Part shown: positions 44,479-52,563 of the stretch, piece by piece
Layout of the letters: each line of letters opens with the position of its first letter
Position numbering within the stretch: position 1 is the stretch's first letter
Source: TK10-74A sp965217625
Lineage (GTDB): Bacteria > Chloroflexota > Dehalococcoidia > Bin125
Reading direction: 5' to 3'
Assembly: GCA_965217625.1 (NCBI GenBank)
Contig: OZ244557.1
Coordinates: forward strand, 2,418,001-2,482,000
Length of the DNA stretch: 64,000 nt
Position numbers and translations under genes: made by a program
The notes under the pieces: model-generated
What the model saw: only the letters and a program-made list of their open reading frames with translations
Database searches by the model: none
What the model was told of the DNA's origin: nothing

Positions 44479-45357
44479 TCACTCGGCGTCCACGAGCATC
44501 TGGTAGGCCGCCGGATCCGCCGGCTCGTGGACGTAGCGGCGCAGATACTTGCGGAAGCGCTCCGGATCCTGCCCGGCCGCGTGGTACCGCTCGATGTGCT
44601 CGTGGTCGGGCTCGTAGTACCCCACGACGCCGTGCGGGTGCGCCCCGCCCGGCGCGAGCACCACGGCGTCGACGTCGTGGTAGAGGATGCCCGTCTGGTC
44701 CGGCGTCGCGCGGATCTCCGCGTTGTCGATGATCTCCTCCGTCGTCAGGATGACCCGCTTTGCGGCCCGCACCATGTGTGGCGCGAGGAACCTGGCGGCC
44801 GTGTTGTGACGGTTGGTCTCGCCGAACTGCGCGTTGCCGAACTTGTCGGCCCGGGGCACGTGGATCAGCGCCACGTCGGGCACGACCGCCGTCACCGCCA
44901 GCAACTGCTTCCCGTCGAAGGGCGAGGGGAACGTGCGCCACTCCGGGTGGTGCGGCAGGTGGTCGTTGAAGTAGCCGTGCAGGGGGATGAACTCCACCCC
45001 CATGCCCCCCGCCAGCACGCCCAGCGTGAACGAGAACTCGCTCTCCTCCCGCGCGATGATCTCCCCCGCCTGCATCATGCGCCGGATGTTGGGCGGCGTG
45101 CCCATGCCGAAGAACTGGCAGGCCCAAAACTGGATCGCGCGCAGGCAGCCGGCGCCGGCCAGCATGTCGCTCTCCAGCTCGGCCATGGCGGTGACCACCG
45201 TCAGGTCGCGCTTGCCTTGCCGCACGATCTCCCGCACCGCCGCCATCGAGACCAGCGCCGTCGGCTGCACGGCCGGGGAGGCGATGCCCAGCGCGTCGCC
45301 GTCCTCGATCAGCGCTACCGCCCCAGCGATCGTGGTTCGCTTGTCTCGCACCGGCAT
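44479..45357 (-). CDS. CoA-transferase-like alpha subunit (IpdA/GctA-like)
   Basis: A 292-residue family I CoA-transferase-fold subunit. Visible parts are VALIEDGDALGIASPAVQPT at the start, FWACQFFGMGTPPNIRRMMQ, and PDVALIHVPRADKFGNAQFG, a conserved segment in GctA and IpdA. Several acidic residues in REESEFSFTLGV could serve catalysis. It forms a heteromer with the next gene, and both follow a crotonase gene, the order seen around IpdAB and EchA20 in steroid-degrading actinobacteria. Assignment to hydrolase versus transferase is an inference. Confidence 0.85.
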   Translation of the reverse strand: MPVRDKRTTIAGAVALIEDGDALGIASPAVQPTALVSMAAVREIVRQGKRDLTVVTAMAELESDMLAGAGCLRAIQFWACQFFGMGTPPNIRRMMQAGEIIAREESEFSFTLGVLAGGMGVEFIPLHGYFNDHLPHHPEWRTFPSPFDGKQLLAVTAVVPDVALIHVPRADKFGNAQFGETNRHNTAARFLAPHMVRAAKRVILTTEEIIDNAEIRATPDQTGILYHDVDAVVLAPGGAHPHGVVGYYEPDHEHIERYHAAGQDPERFRKYLRRYVHEPADPAAYQMLVDAE

Positions 45358-45388
45358 CCTCGCGCGAGCCCGGCGGCCCGCGTTCCGT

Positions 45389-46174
45389 CTAGCGCCCCTT
45401 GTATTGGGGCGTGCGTTTTTCCATGAACGCCCGCGGCCCTTCCACGGCGTCCTCCGTGGCGAAGGCGCGCCGCGACAGCAGCGACTCTAGCCCAAACGCG
45501 TGCTCCCACGACATCCCCATCGCCCCGCGCACGGCGATCTCCTTCGCCGTGCGCACCGCGATCGGGCCGTTCGCGCAGATCTTATCCGCGATGGCGTGCG
45601 CCGTCGGCAGCACTTCGTCCTGCGGCACGACGCGGTTGATCAGGCCGCACTGCAGCGCCTGCGCGGCCGTCATGCGCTGCCCGGTGAGCAGGATCTCCAT
45701 CGCCCAGGCCCACGGGATCTGCCGCGGCAGGCGGATGTGCGACCCCGCCGCCGGCACGATCGCCCAGCGCACCTCCTGCAGGCCGAACTCCGCCGTCTCC
45801 GACGCCACCCGGATGTCGGTGCCCAGCATGACCTCCAGCCCCCCGGCGATGCAGTAGCCGTTGACCGCCGCCAGGACGGGCTTGTAGACGCCGCTGAACG
45901 GCCGCGACTCGGAGATCGCCAGCGGCTCGCCGCGGGCCGAGGCCGTCTCGTTGGGGATCGTGCTGCTCAGGTCGGCGCCGGCGCAGAAGGCCCGGTCCCC
46001 CGCGCCCGTCAGGATCGCGACCCAGAGGCCGGGGTCGTTGTCGAAGTCCTCCACCGCCGCCCGGAACGCGTCGCTCAACTCCGGGTTGATCGAGTTCATC
46101 GCCTGCGGGCGGTTGAACGTCATCGTGACCCGCTTGTTGGCGTAGTCCTTGTCGTAGATCAGCGTCTCCGACAT
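45389..46174 (-). CDS. Enoyl-CoA hydratase/isomerase family protein
   Basis: A 261-residue crotonase with both catalytic acidic residues: VNGYCIAGGLEVMLGTDI and FGLQEVRWAIVPAAGSHIRL. The chain is of normal hydratase length. It is 19 bases downstream of the DUF35 gene and 31 bases upstream of the CoA-transferase-like pair, inside one operon. It may be a hydratase of beta-oxidation, or a ring-opening hydrolase like EchA20 given the neighbours. The ATG at 46174 is chosen at the conserved start; upstream in-frame codons overlap the DUF35 gene. Confidence 0.92.
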   Translation of the reverse strand: MSETLIYDKDYANKRVTMTFNRPQAMNSINPELSDAFRAAVEDFDNDPGLWVAILTGAGDRAFCAGADLSSTIPNETASARGEPLAISESRPFSGVYKPVLAAVNGYCIAGGLEVMLGTDIRVASETAEFGLQEVRWAIVPAAGSHIRLPRQIPWAWAMEILLTGQRMTAAQALQCGLINRVVPQDEVLPTAHAIADKICANGPIAVRTAKEIAVRGAMGMSWEHAFGLESLLSRRAFATEDAVEGPRAFMEKRTPQYKGR

Positions 46175-46193
46175 CCGGCTCCTCCCGCGGCGA

Positions 46194-46667
46194 TCATGCC
46201 TGCTCGGCGCGCCGCCACTGCACGAGTGTGAACGGCGGCTCGGCGTCGCGGTGATGCTCGAACACCGCCTCCACCGCCGCACCGATCTCGACCGGGTCCG
46301 TGGCCGTCCCCAGCAGGTTGCCGACCATGCGCACGTTGTCGGCCTGCGGCAACTCGACCAGCACCACGACGTACGGGCAGCCGGTCGTCAGCGCCGGATG
46401 CACCGGATGCCAGACGCGCTCCCACGAGTAGATCCGCCCCCGCGGCTCGACCTCCACCCACTGCGCCTCGAAGCCGAGGCAGGCGTGGCAGATCCACTCC
46501 GGCCCCCAGCGATGCAGGCCGCAACCGTCGCAGCGCTGCACCAGCAGCCGCTCCTCCTGGGCCGCCTCCCAATAGGGCGCGTCCAGCCCGTCGCCGGCCG
46601 GCGCGGGTGCGGGCACGCCCGGCGGCAGGTACGGGGACTCGATTGACCGCGCTCCCGGCGACGTCAC
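46194..46667 (-). CDS. DUF35 OB-fold / zinc-ribbon protein, thiolase partner
   Basis: A 157-residue protein with a rubredoxin-like zinc ribbon (C46-DG-C49 and C60-HA-C63 in VQRCDGCGLHRWG and PEWICHAC) and a C-terminal OB fold (WVEVEPRGRIYSWERVWHPV). DUF35 proteins bind Cys-less thiolases; in cholesterol degradation the DUF35 domain of ChsH2 completes the Ltp2 aldolase. It starts at GTG 46667, overlapping the thiolase stop (GTGA), so the two are translationally coupled, as expected for subunits of one complex. Confidence 0.92.
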   Translation of the reverse strand: MTSPGARSIESPYLPPGVPAPAPAGDGLDAPYWEAAQEERLLVQRCDGCGLHRWGPEWICHACLGFEAQWVEVEPRGRIYSWERVWHPVHPALTTGCPYVVVLVELPQADNVRMVGNLLGTATDPVEIGAAVEAVFEHHRDAEPPFTLVQWRRAEQA

Positions 46668-47842
46668 AGCGTCGCCTCCGACCCGAGCAGCAGATTGCTC
46701 ACCGGCTCCACCATCGGACCCGACGCGATCAGATGCACGTCGGCGCCGGGCACGGGGTTCGGTGACTGCCCCCGAATCTGCCGCACCGACTCGATCTGCA
46801 ACTCCAGCCCGTGCATGTAGCACTCGGCCAGGTTGCCGCCGCTGGTGTTGATCGGCAGCCCGCCGCCGGGCGCGATCAGGTTCTCGTAGCGGATGAAGTC
46901 GTTCGCCTCCTCGTACGAGCAGAAGCCGTGCTCGATGATGCTCATCACGACGCCGCCCGTGAAGTTCTCGTAGACCTGCGCCACGTCCACGTCCGCCGCG
47001 CCCATCCGCGCCATCTCGTACATCCGCGGGGCCACCGTCTTGAAGTTCGACGTGGCGTAGTCGGGCGCGTTGTGCACCCCCGCCGCCGCCCGCTCCGGGA
47101 CGCCCGTCGCGACGCCCATGATGTAGGCCGGCGCGTGACGGAAGTCCTTCGCCCGCTCGGCGGGGACGAGCAGCAGCGCCGCCGCGCCGTCGTTCTCCAG
47201 GCAGCAGTCGAACAGCCGGAACGGCTCGACGATCCAGCGTGAGTTGTCGTAGTCCTCGCCGCTCAGCGGCCGCCCGTGCATCACCGCGCGCGGGTTCTGC
47301 TGGGCGTGGTGATACGCGGCCAGGGAGACGGCCTTGAGGGTGTCGGGGCTGACGCCCCGGTCGTGGAACAGGCGCTGCACCCGCATCGCGAAGGCCTGCG
47401 CCGGCGACATCAGTCCGTAGGGCACGGTGAACGCGTTCCGGCCCCGCACGCGCGGCACCCGCGGTCCCTGCCCGAAGCGCCCGAACTGCCCCTGCGCCAG
47501 CGATCGGAACACGACCACGCAGTCGGCGTAGCCGGTCGCGATGGCCGCCGCGGCGTTGCCCACCGCCCCCGATCCGCCGCCGCCGCCGCCGCCCCACTGC
47601 ATGTTCGAGAAGCGCAGCTCGGGCAGGCCCAGCGCCGCCGCCAGCCGGGGCGGGTCGTTGCGGTCGTCGCTGAAGGAGGCGAAGCCGTCGATCGCGCGCG
47701 GGTCCAGGCCCGCGTCCTCGCAGGCCGCCAGCACCGACTGCAGCGCCAGCTTGAACTCCGCGTCGGGCGACTGCCCATGCCGGTAGTAGTGCGTCTCGCC
47801 GATCCCCACGATCGCGACCGCGCCCCGGAGTGACCTCGTCAT
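46664..47842 (-). CDS. Thiolase-fold protein without nucleophilic Cys (Ltp2-like aldolase candidate)
   Basis: A 392-residue thiolase-superfamily protein of the SCP-x type. The N-terminal half begins GAVAIVGIGETHYYRHG and the C-terminal half contains AQVYENFTGGVVMSIIEHGF, GGGLPINTSGGNLAECYMHG. Where thiolases have the acyl-accepting Cys (NCS-type motif), this protein has an Ala/Gly stretch, MQWGGGGGGGSGAVG (G84-G90). That loss, with the coupled DUF35 gene, is the hallmark of retro-aldolases such as Ltp2-ChsH2, which release propionyl-CoA or acetyl-CoA from steroid or other side chains. The substrate is unknown. Confidence 0.9.
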   Translation of the reverse strand: MTRSLRGAVAIVGIGETHYYRHGQSPDAEFKLALQSVLAACEDAGLDPRAIDGFASFSDDRNDPPRLAAALGLPELRFSNMQWGGGGGGGSGAVGNAAAAIATGYADCVVVFRSLAQGQFGRFGQGPRVPRVRGRNAFTVPYGLMSPAQAFAMRVQRLFHDRGVSPDTLKAVSLAAYHHAQQNPRAVMHGRPLSGEDYDNSRWIVEPFRLFDCCLENDGAAALLLVPAERAKDFRHAPAYIMGVATGVPERAAAGVHNAPDYATSNFKTVAPRMYEMARMGAADVDVAQVYENFTGGVVMSIIEHGFCSYEEANDFIRYENLIAPGGGLPINTSGGNLAECYMHGLELQIESVRQIRGQSPNPVPGADVHLIASGPMVEPVSNLLLGSEATL

Positions 47843-47869
47843 AGCACCGCCTCCATCAACCCGGCTGCC

Positions 47870-49063
47870 CTAGCCAACGATGCCCGCCTCACGCAGCGCC
47901 CGCACCTGCGCCTCGTCCAGCCCCAGGTCGGCCTCCAGCACCTCGTCCGCGTGCTCACTGAGCAGCGGCGCGCGTTGCAGCGGCACGTCGCTCTTCGACA
48001 TGCGCGGCGCCCAGCCCAGCAGTTGGATCTCGCCGTGGTGCGGGTGATCCAGCGTGTGGATGAACCCGCGCTCACGCAGGTGCGGGTTGTCGTGCAGTTC
48101 CACCGTGTCCAGCACGGCGCTGCACGGCACGCCGGCCGCGCTCAGCGCCTCCATCGCCTGCCACTTGGTGCGCTCCCGCGTCCATCCCGCGATGATCTCG
48201 TAGACCTCCGCGGCCGTGGCTTCCATGCGCGCGACCGGGTCGCTGAAGCGCGGGTCCGTCAGCAGTTCCGGCCGGTCGATGGTCGTCACGAGGGCGTCCC
48301 AGTGCTTCGACGTCACGGCGATCAGGGAGAGCCAGTCGTTGGCGCCGCCCGGCGCGCAAGGGTAGAGCGCCATCGTCGGGCGGGCAGTGTTGCTCCAGCG
48401 CCCCACGACGGCCCGCCCCCAGTCGCCCGCCCCGGCGACGCGCGTGCGCATGAAGTAGGTCATCGCCTCCTGCATCGAGACCTCGATCATCTGGCCCTCG
48501 CCGGTGCGCTGGACCTGGATGTAGGCCGCCAGGATCGAGAGCGCCATCGTCAGGCCGGTGCCCGCGTCGGCCGTGGTCGTGCCGGGCCACATCGGCGGGC
48601 CGCCATCCTCCCCCGCGACGGAGAAGGCCCCCGCCGCCGCCTGCGCGATGGGGTCGAAGCACTTGTAGTCCTTCCACGGGCCCGACAGGCCGAAGCCCTT
48701 CACCCGGCCGTAGACGATGCGCGGGTTGACCCCCCGCAGCGCCTCGTAGTCGATGCCCAGCTTCTCCATCCGCCCGGGGCCGTAGTTCTCCACGAAGACG
48801 TCGTAGTGCGGCGCCATCGCGAGCAGCAGATCGCGTCCCTCCGGGGTCGAGAGGTCGATGGCGATGCTGCGTTTGTTGCTGTTCCAGTTGATGAAGTATG
48901 GCGCGTCGCCCCCGTCGCCCGCCCGGAACCCGCGGCCGGGGTCGCCGCTGGGCGGCTCGACCTTGACGACGTCGGCGCCCAGCCAGGCCAGGGCCTGCGT
49001 GCAGGAGGTCCCTGCTTCGTACTGCGTCATGTCCAGGATGCGGACTCCATCGAGCGCGGGCAT
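47870..49063 (-). CDS. CaiB/BaiF family III CoA-transferase
   Basis: A 397-residue family III CoA-transferase. The N-terminus LDGVRILDMTQYEAGTSCTQ and GADVVKVEPPSGDPGRGF are typical, and the catalytic Asp lies in PGTTTADAGTGLTMALSILA. It moves CoA between carboxylic acids through mixed-anhydride intermediates and can activate a substrate without ATP. It lies 27 bases upstream of the thiolase gene and after an acyl-CoA dehydrogenase, so it may load CoA on the compound degraded by this operon. Confidence 0.94.
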   Translation of the reverse strand: MPALDGVRILDMTQYEAGTSCTQALAWLGADVVKVEPPSGDPGRGFRAGDGGDAPYFINWNSNKRSIAIDLSTPEGRDLLLAMAPHYDVFVENYGPGRMEKLGIDYEALRGVNPRIVYGRVKGFGLSGPWKDYKCFDPIAQAAAGAFSVAGEDGGPPMWPGTTTADAGTGLTMALSILAAYIQVQRTGEGQMIEVSMQEAMTYFMRTRVAGAGDWGRAVVGRWSNTARPTMALYPCAPGGANDWLSLIAVTSKHWDALVTTIDRPELLTDPRFSDPVARMEATAAEVYEIIAGWTRERTKWQAMEALSAAGVPCSAVLDTVELHDNPHLRERGFIHTLDHPHHGEIQLLGWAPRMSKSDVPLQRAPLLSEHADEVLEADLGLDEAQVRALREAGIVG

Positions 49064-49169
49064 GCGTCCTCCCTGCCAACGTCCCCGCCGCTCGGGGGCG
49101 TCGGCCCCATGCTAGTCCCCCCGCGTCCCCCGCGGCAGGGTGGGCCCCAGCGGCCCCCCAAGCGACCGG

Positions 49170-50336
49170 CTAGACCCGCGGCATGCCCAGCCCCCGCGTC
49201 GCGATGATGTTGCGCATCACTTCGTTCGCCCCCGCCCCGAAGGTCGGCATCACGGCGGCCCGGTAGCCCTGCTCGATGCGGCCGCCGATCGGCGCGCGCT
49301 CGTCCTCGGGCGAGAGCTGACCGTGCAGTGCCATCAGGCGCAGGCCCGCGTTCTGCAGCCGCTGCATCATCTCCGTGCTGAAGATCTTGACCATGCTCGC
49401 CTCGTGCTCCGGGTGCTCGCCCCGCCCGATCATCCCCAGGTTGCGGTACGACAGCATCTGCAGCACCTCCAGCTCCACGCGGTAGTGGGCCAGCGTCGCC
49501 CGCACGCTGGCCCGGTCGGCCGGGCGCACGCCGTCGGGCCCCGGCTGCGACGCCCACGCCACCAGCGCGTCGAACACCGCCCGCACGCCCGACACCGTGA
49601 ATATGCTCACCCGCTCGTAGTCCAGCGCGTGGGCGGCGTAGTACCAGCCGCGGTTTTCCTCCCCCACCAGCGCCTCGGCCGGCGCGCGCACGTCCTCGAA
49701 GTAGACCTCGTTGGTGCGATACCCCGCCAGCGTCCAGATCGGGCGGATCGTGATCCCCTCGCTGTCCAGCGGCACCAGGAACATCGAGATGCCGCGATGC
49801 TTGGGGACGTCGGGGTCGGTGCGGGCGGCCAGCCAGACGTACTCCGCCCGATGCGCCGCCGACGTGAAGCGCTTGATCCCGTTGAAGACGAAGTCGTCGC
49901 CGTCGCGCACGGCCCGCAACTGCAGCGACGCCAGGTCGGTCCCGGCGTCGGGCTCCGTGTAGCCCAGCGCGAACTCCACCTCGCCCCGCGCGATCGGCGG
50001 CAGGAAGTGCTCCCGCTGCTGGTCGGTGCCGAAGCGCATCAGCGTCGGCCCCACCTGCTGCACCGCGACGGTCGCGATCGGCGCCCCCACGTAGTTGCAG
50101 GCCTCCTGGAAGAGGTACTGCTCCTCGAACGTGCGCTCCCCGCCCCCGAACTCCGCCGGCCACGACATCGTCAGCCAGCCGCGCTCGGCCAGCTTGCGAC
50201 GGAAGGCGCGCTCCTCGGCGTACGCCTCCGCGTTGTCGTCCGATGCGCGGCGCCGGTCGCGCCCCCATTCCGCGTGCAGGAACGCGCGCACCTCCGCCTC
50301 GAATGCCAGCGCCGTGTCGGCAAAGCGGATCTCCAT
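49170..50336 (-). CDS. Acyl-CoA dehydrogenase lacking the usual catalytic Glu
   Basis: A 388-residue acyl-CoA dehydrogenase (FALGYTEPDAGTDLASLQLR, GIKRFTSAAHRAEYVWLAAR). The C-terminal motif that normally reads IEGGTSEIQRNIIA is PTFGAGANEVMRNIIA, so the residue in the Glu position is Gly. Subunits of steroid-type alpha2beta2 dehydrogenases (ChsE/FadE pairs) can lack the base in one chain. No second dehydrogenase is adjacent, so its partner or base is unclear. The ATG at 50336 starts MEIRFADTALAF; it is the first gene of the catabolic operon. Confidence 0.9.
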   Translation of the reverse strand: MEIRFADTALAFEAEVRAFLHAEWGRDRRRASDDNAEAYAEERAFRRKLAERGWLTMSWPAEFGGGERTFEEQYLFQEACNYVGAPIATVAVQQVGPTLMRFGTDQQREHFLPPIARGEVEFALGYTEPDAGTDLASLQLRAVRDGDDFVFNGIKRFTSAAHRAEYVWLAARTDPDVPKHRGISMFLVPLDSEGITIRPIWTLAGYRTNEVYFEDVRAPAEALVGEENRGWYYAAHALDYERVSIFTVSGVRAVFDALVAWASQPGPDGVRPADRASVRATLAHYRVELEVLQMLSYRNLGMIGRGEHPEHEASMVKIFSTEMMQRLQNAGLRLMALHGQLSPEDERAPIGGRIEQGYRAAVMPTFGAGANEVMRNIIATRGLGMPRV

Positions 50337-50460
50337 GACCGTCTCCCTCGCCCGCGACCGCGCCGCGCCCGATGCCCGGCGCGCCGCCAAGTGTCGCAGC
50401 TAGCGACCGTCCCTGGCCACGGTATGCCCCAGCGGCTCTCCCGTGCGACACTCGGCCACG

Positions 50461-51984
50461 ATGTCCACCGCCGCCCCGCCGCTGGTCCGCCCCGAACGCG
50501 TCGCCGCCATCGACCTCGGATCCAACTCCGCCCGCGTCGTCGTCGTCGAGGTGGAGGCGGGCGGCCATCTCGAGGTCGTGGAGGAGCTGCGCACGCCGCT
50601 GCGCCTCGCCCTCGCGCTCGGGCCCGACGGCCGCCTGCCCGCCGACGCCGTCGCCGCCACGCTGGCCGCGCTGCACGAGTTCATGGCCGTCGCCCGCGGG
50701 GCCGGCGCGCAGCGCATCGAGGCCGTCGCGACGGCCGCTCTGCGCGACGCCCGCAACGCGGACGCCATCCTGGCGCCCGCCCGCCGCCGCCTGGGACTCA
50801 CGATCGACGTCATCGACGCGCAGGCCGAGGCGGAGCGGTCGTTCGTGGGCGCGATCTACGGCCTGCCCGTCGACCACGGCCTGCTGGTCGACATCGGCGG
50901 CGGCAGCATGGAGGTCGTGCACTTCCGCGACCGCGCCGTCGAGGCGACCTGGTCGTTCCCCTTCGGCGTGCTGCGCATGTGGGACCAGTACCTGGCCGAC
51001 GACCCGCCGGCGGCCGCGGACCTGCGACGGCTCGTGGCGCACGTGCGCGACGACCTGCGCCGGGCCGGCGTGCCCGCGCTGGCGGACGGCGACGTCCTGG
51101 TGGGGACGGGCGGCAGCGTGCGCAACCTCGCCAAGATGGACCGCCACGGCCGTCCCTACCCCATCCATCGCCTGCACGGCTACGCGATCGGCGAACGCCG
51201 CTTGCAGGCGCTGCTGGCCTCATTCGCCGGGCAGACGCTGGACCAACGCCGCCTCCGACCGGGCCTGAACCCGGATCGCGCCGACGCGATCGGCGCCGGC
51301 GCGGCCGTCCTGCAGGGCGTGCTGGACGCGGCCGGCGCCGGCGAGGTGCTCGTCGCCGGACAGGGCATCCGTGAGGGCATCATCCGCCGCGTCGCGCTGC
51401 CCAGCCCGCCGCCCCCGCCCGACGTGCGCCGCGCCTCGCTGCACTCCATCGCGCGGCGCTTCGCCCGCTGGGACGAGGAGCGCGCCGCGCACCGCGCGGC
51501 GACGGCGGCCATGCTGCAGTCGGAGCTCGACCCGGCCATGACGCCGGAGCTGCGCGAGCTGCTCGGTCACGCCGCCTACGTGCTCGATATCGGCACCGCG
51601 ATCGACTACTACAACCGCCACCGTCAGACCGCGGCCATCCTGGCCGTCACCGACCTGAACGGCTTCTCGCACCGCCACACCGCGCTGATCGCCGCCCTCA
51701 TCCGCACCGCCGAGAAGCCCAACCCCGGCGTCCGGCCCTACCGCCCCCTGCTCACCAAGGCCGACGCCCCGGCGCTGGAGCGCGCCGCCCTGATCCTGGC
51801 CATCGCCGACGAACTCGGGCGGCGCGTCGTGCCCGACCGCCACCCCCACGTCTCCTGCGTCGTGGAGCCCGGCTGCGTGCGCCTGACGACGCAGGGCGAC
51901 GCCCGCCGGCAGCTGTCTCGGCTCAGTGGCCGTTTCCGCGAGGCGTTCGGGCGGGCGCTGATCGTCGACGGGACGCCGGCCTGA
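50461..51984 (+). CDS. ppx: Exopolyphosphatase / Ppx-GppA family
   Basis: A 507-residue Ppx/GppA phosphatase of the ASKHA fold: phosphate loop AAIDLGSNSARVVVVE, second loop VDIGGGSMEVVHF, and VGTGGSVRNLAKM. The C-terminal third is an HD-like helical domain (LGHAAYVLDIGTAIDYYNRH, LNGFSHRHTALIAALI). It removes phosphate from polyphosphate ends or converts pppGpp. It heads a block with SixA, CYTH-CHAD and PPK1, which favours polyphosphate. An in-frame ATG at 50443 is an alternative start. Confidence 0.93.
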   Translation: MSTAAPPLVRPERVAAIDLGSNSARVVVVEVEAGGHLEVVEELRTPLRLALALGPDGRLPADAVAATLAALHEFMAVARGAGAQRIEAVATAALRDARNADAILAPARRRLGLTIDVIDAQAEAERSFVGAIYGLPVDHGLLVDIGGGSMEVVHFRDRAVEATWSFPFGVLRMWDQYLADDPPAAADLRRLVAHVRDDLRRAGVPALADGDVLVGTGGSVRNLAKMDRHGRPYPIHRLHGYAIGERRLQALLASFAGQTLDQRRLRPGLNPDRADAIGAGAAVLQGVLDAAGAGEVLVAGQGIREGIIRRVALPSPPPPPDVRRASLHSIARRFARWDEERAAHRAATAAMLQSELDPAMTPELRELLGHAAYVLDIGTAIDYYNRHRQTAAILAVTDLNGFSHRHTALIAALIRTAEKPNPGVRPYRPLLTKADAPALERAALILAIADELGRRVVPDRHPHVSCVVEPGCVRLTTQGDARRQLSRLSGRFREAFGRALIVDGTPA

Positions 51985-52003
51985 GACGGCGCGCCGGCCC
52001 GCC

Positions 52004-52516
52004 TCAGCGATCGAGCGCGCGCAGCAGCCGCGGCGGCAGGAACCAGAGCAGCACGCCCGACCCCGGCGCCGGATGGCCCACCGTGTCGATCCGCGCCGCG
52101 CCGCCCTTGCGCCAATCGATCGCCCAGCCGGGCGCGCCCGTCAGCAGCGCGGCCAGCGCGCTCAGCGTCGGCTCGTGCCCGACGATCGCGATCCGTTCCG
52201 GCACCGCCCCGCCGGCCAGCGTGCGGGCGGCGATCGCCCGCAACGCCTGCGCGGCCGTCACCGCGGGCGACAGCGACTCCTCCGCCTCCGGCGTGGGCCA
52301 GCCGGCGCCGTCCGATAGCATCTCGGCGGTCTGCCACGCGCGCGTCGCCGGGCTCGAGAGCACGCGGTCGATGTCGGGCGCGGCGTGGCCCAGCCCCCGC
52401 GACGCCCGCTCGAACCGGCCCCGACCGCGATCGCTCAGCGGCCGATCGCGGTCATCCGGCCAGCGCCGGGCGTCGCGCTCCTCGGCGATCGCGTGCCGCA
52501 CCAGGTAGAGCTCCAT
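52004..52516 (-). CDS. sixA: SixA-type phosphohistidine phosphatase
   Basis: A 170-residue histidine phosphatase with the RHG-type motif at the start (MELYLVRHAIAEERDARRWP), DRPLSDRGRGRF, LSSPATRAWQTAEML and the second His in IAIVGHEPTLSALAALL. SixA removes phosphate from phosphohistidine. It is 47 bases downstream of the CYTH-CHAD gene on the same strand, a pairing often seen near polyphosphate genes. Confidence 0.92.
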   Translation of the reverse strand: MELYLVRHAIAEERDARRWPDDRDRPLSDRGRGRFERASRGLGHAAPDIDRVLSSPATRAWQTAEMLSDGAGWPTPEAEESLSPAVTAAQALRAIAARTLAGGAVPERIAIVGHEPTLSALAALLTGAPGWAIDWRKGGAARIDTVGHPAPGSGVLLWFLPPRLLRALDR

Positions 52517-52563
52517 CGCACCATCCCGTCAGACGTCGCCGGGCGGGCATCGCCGCCCGGCCA

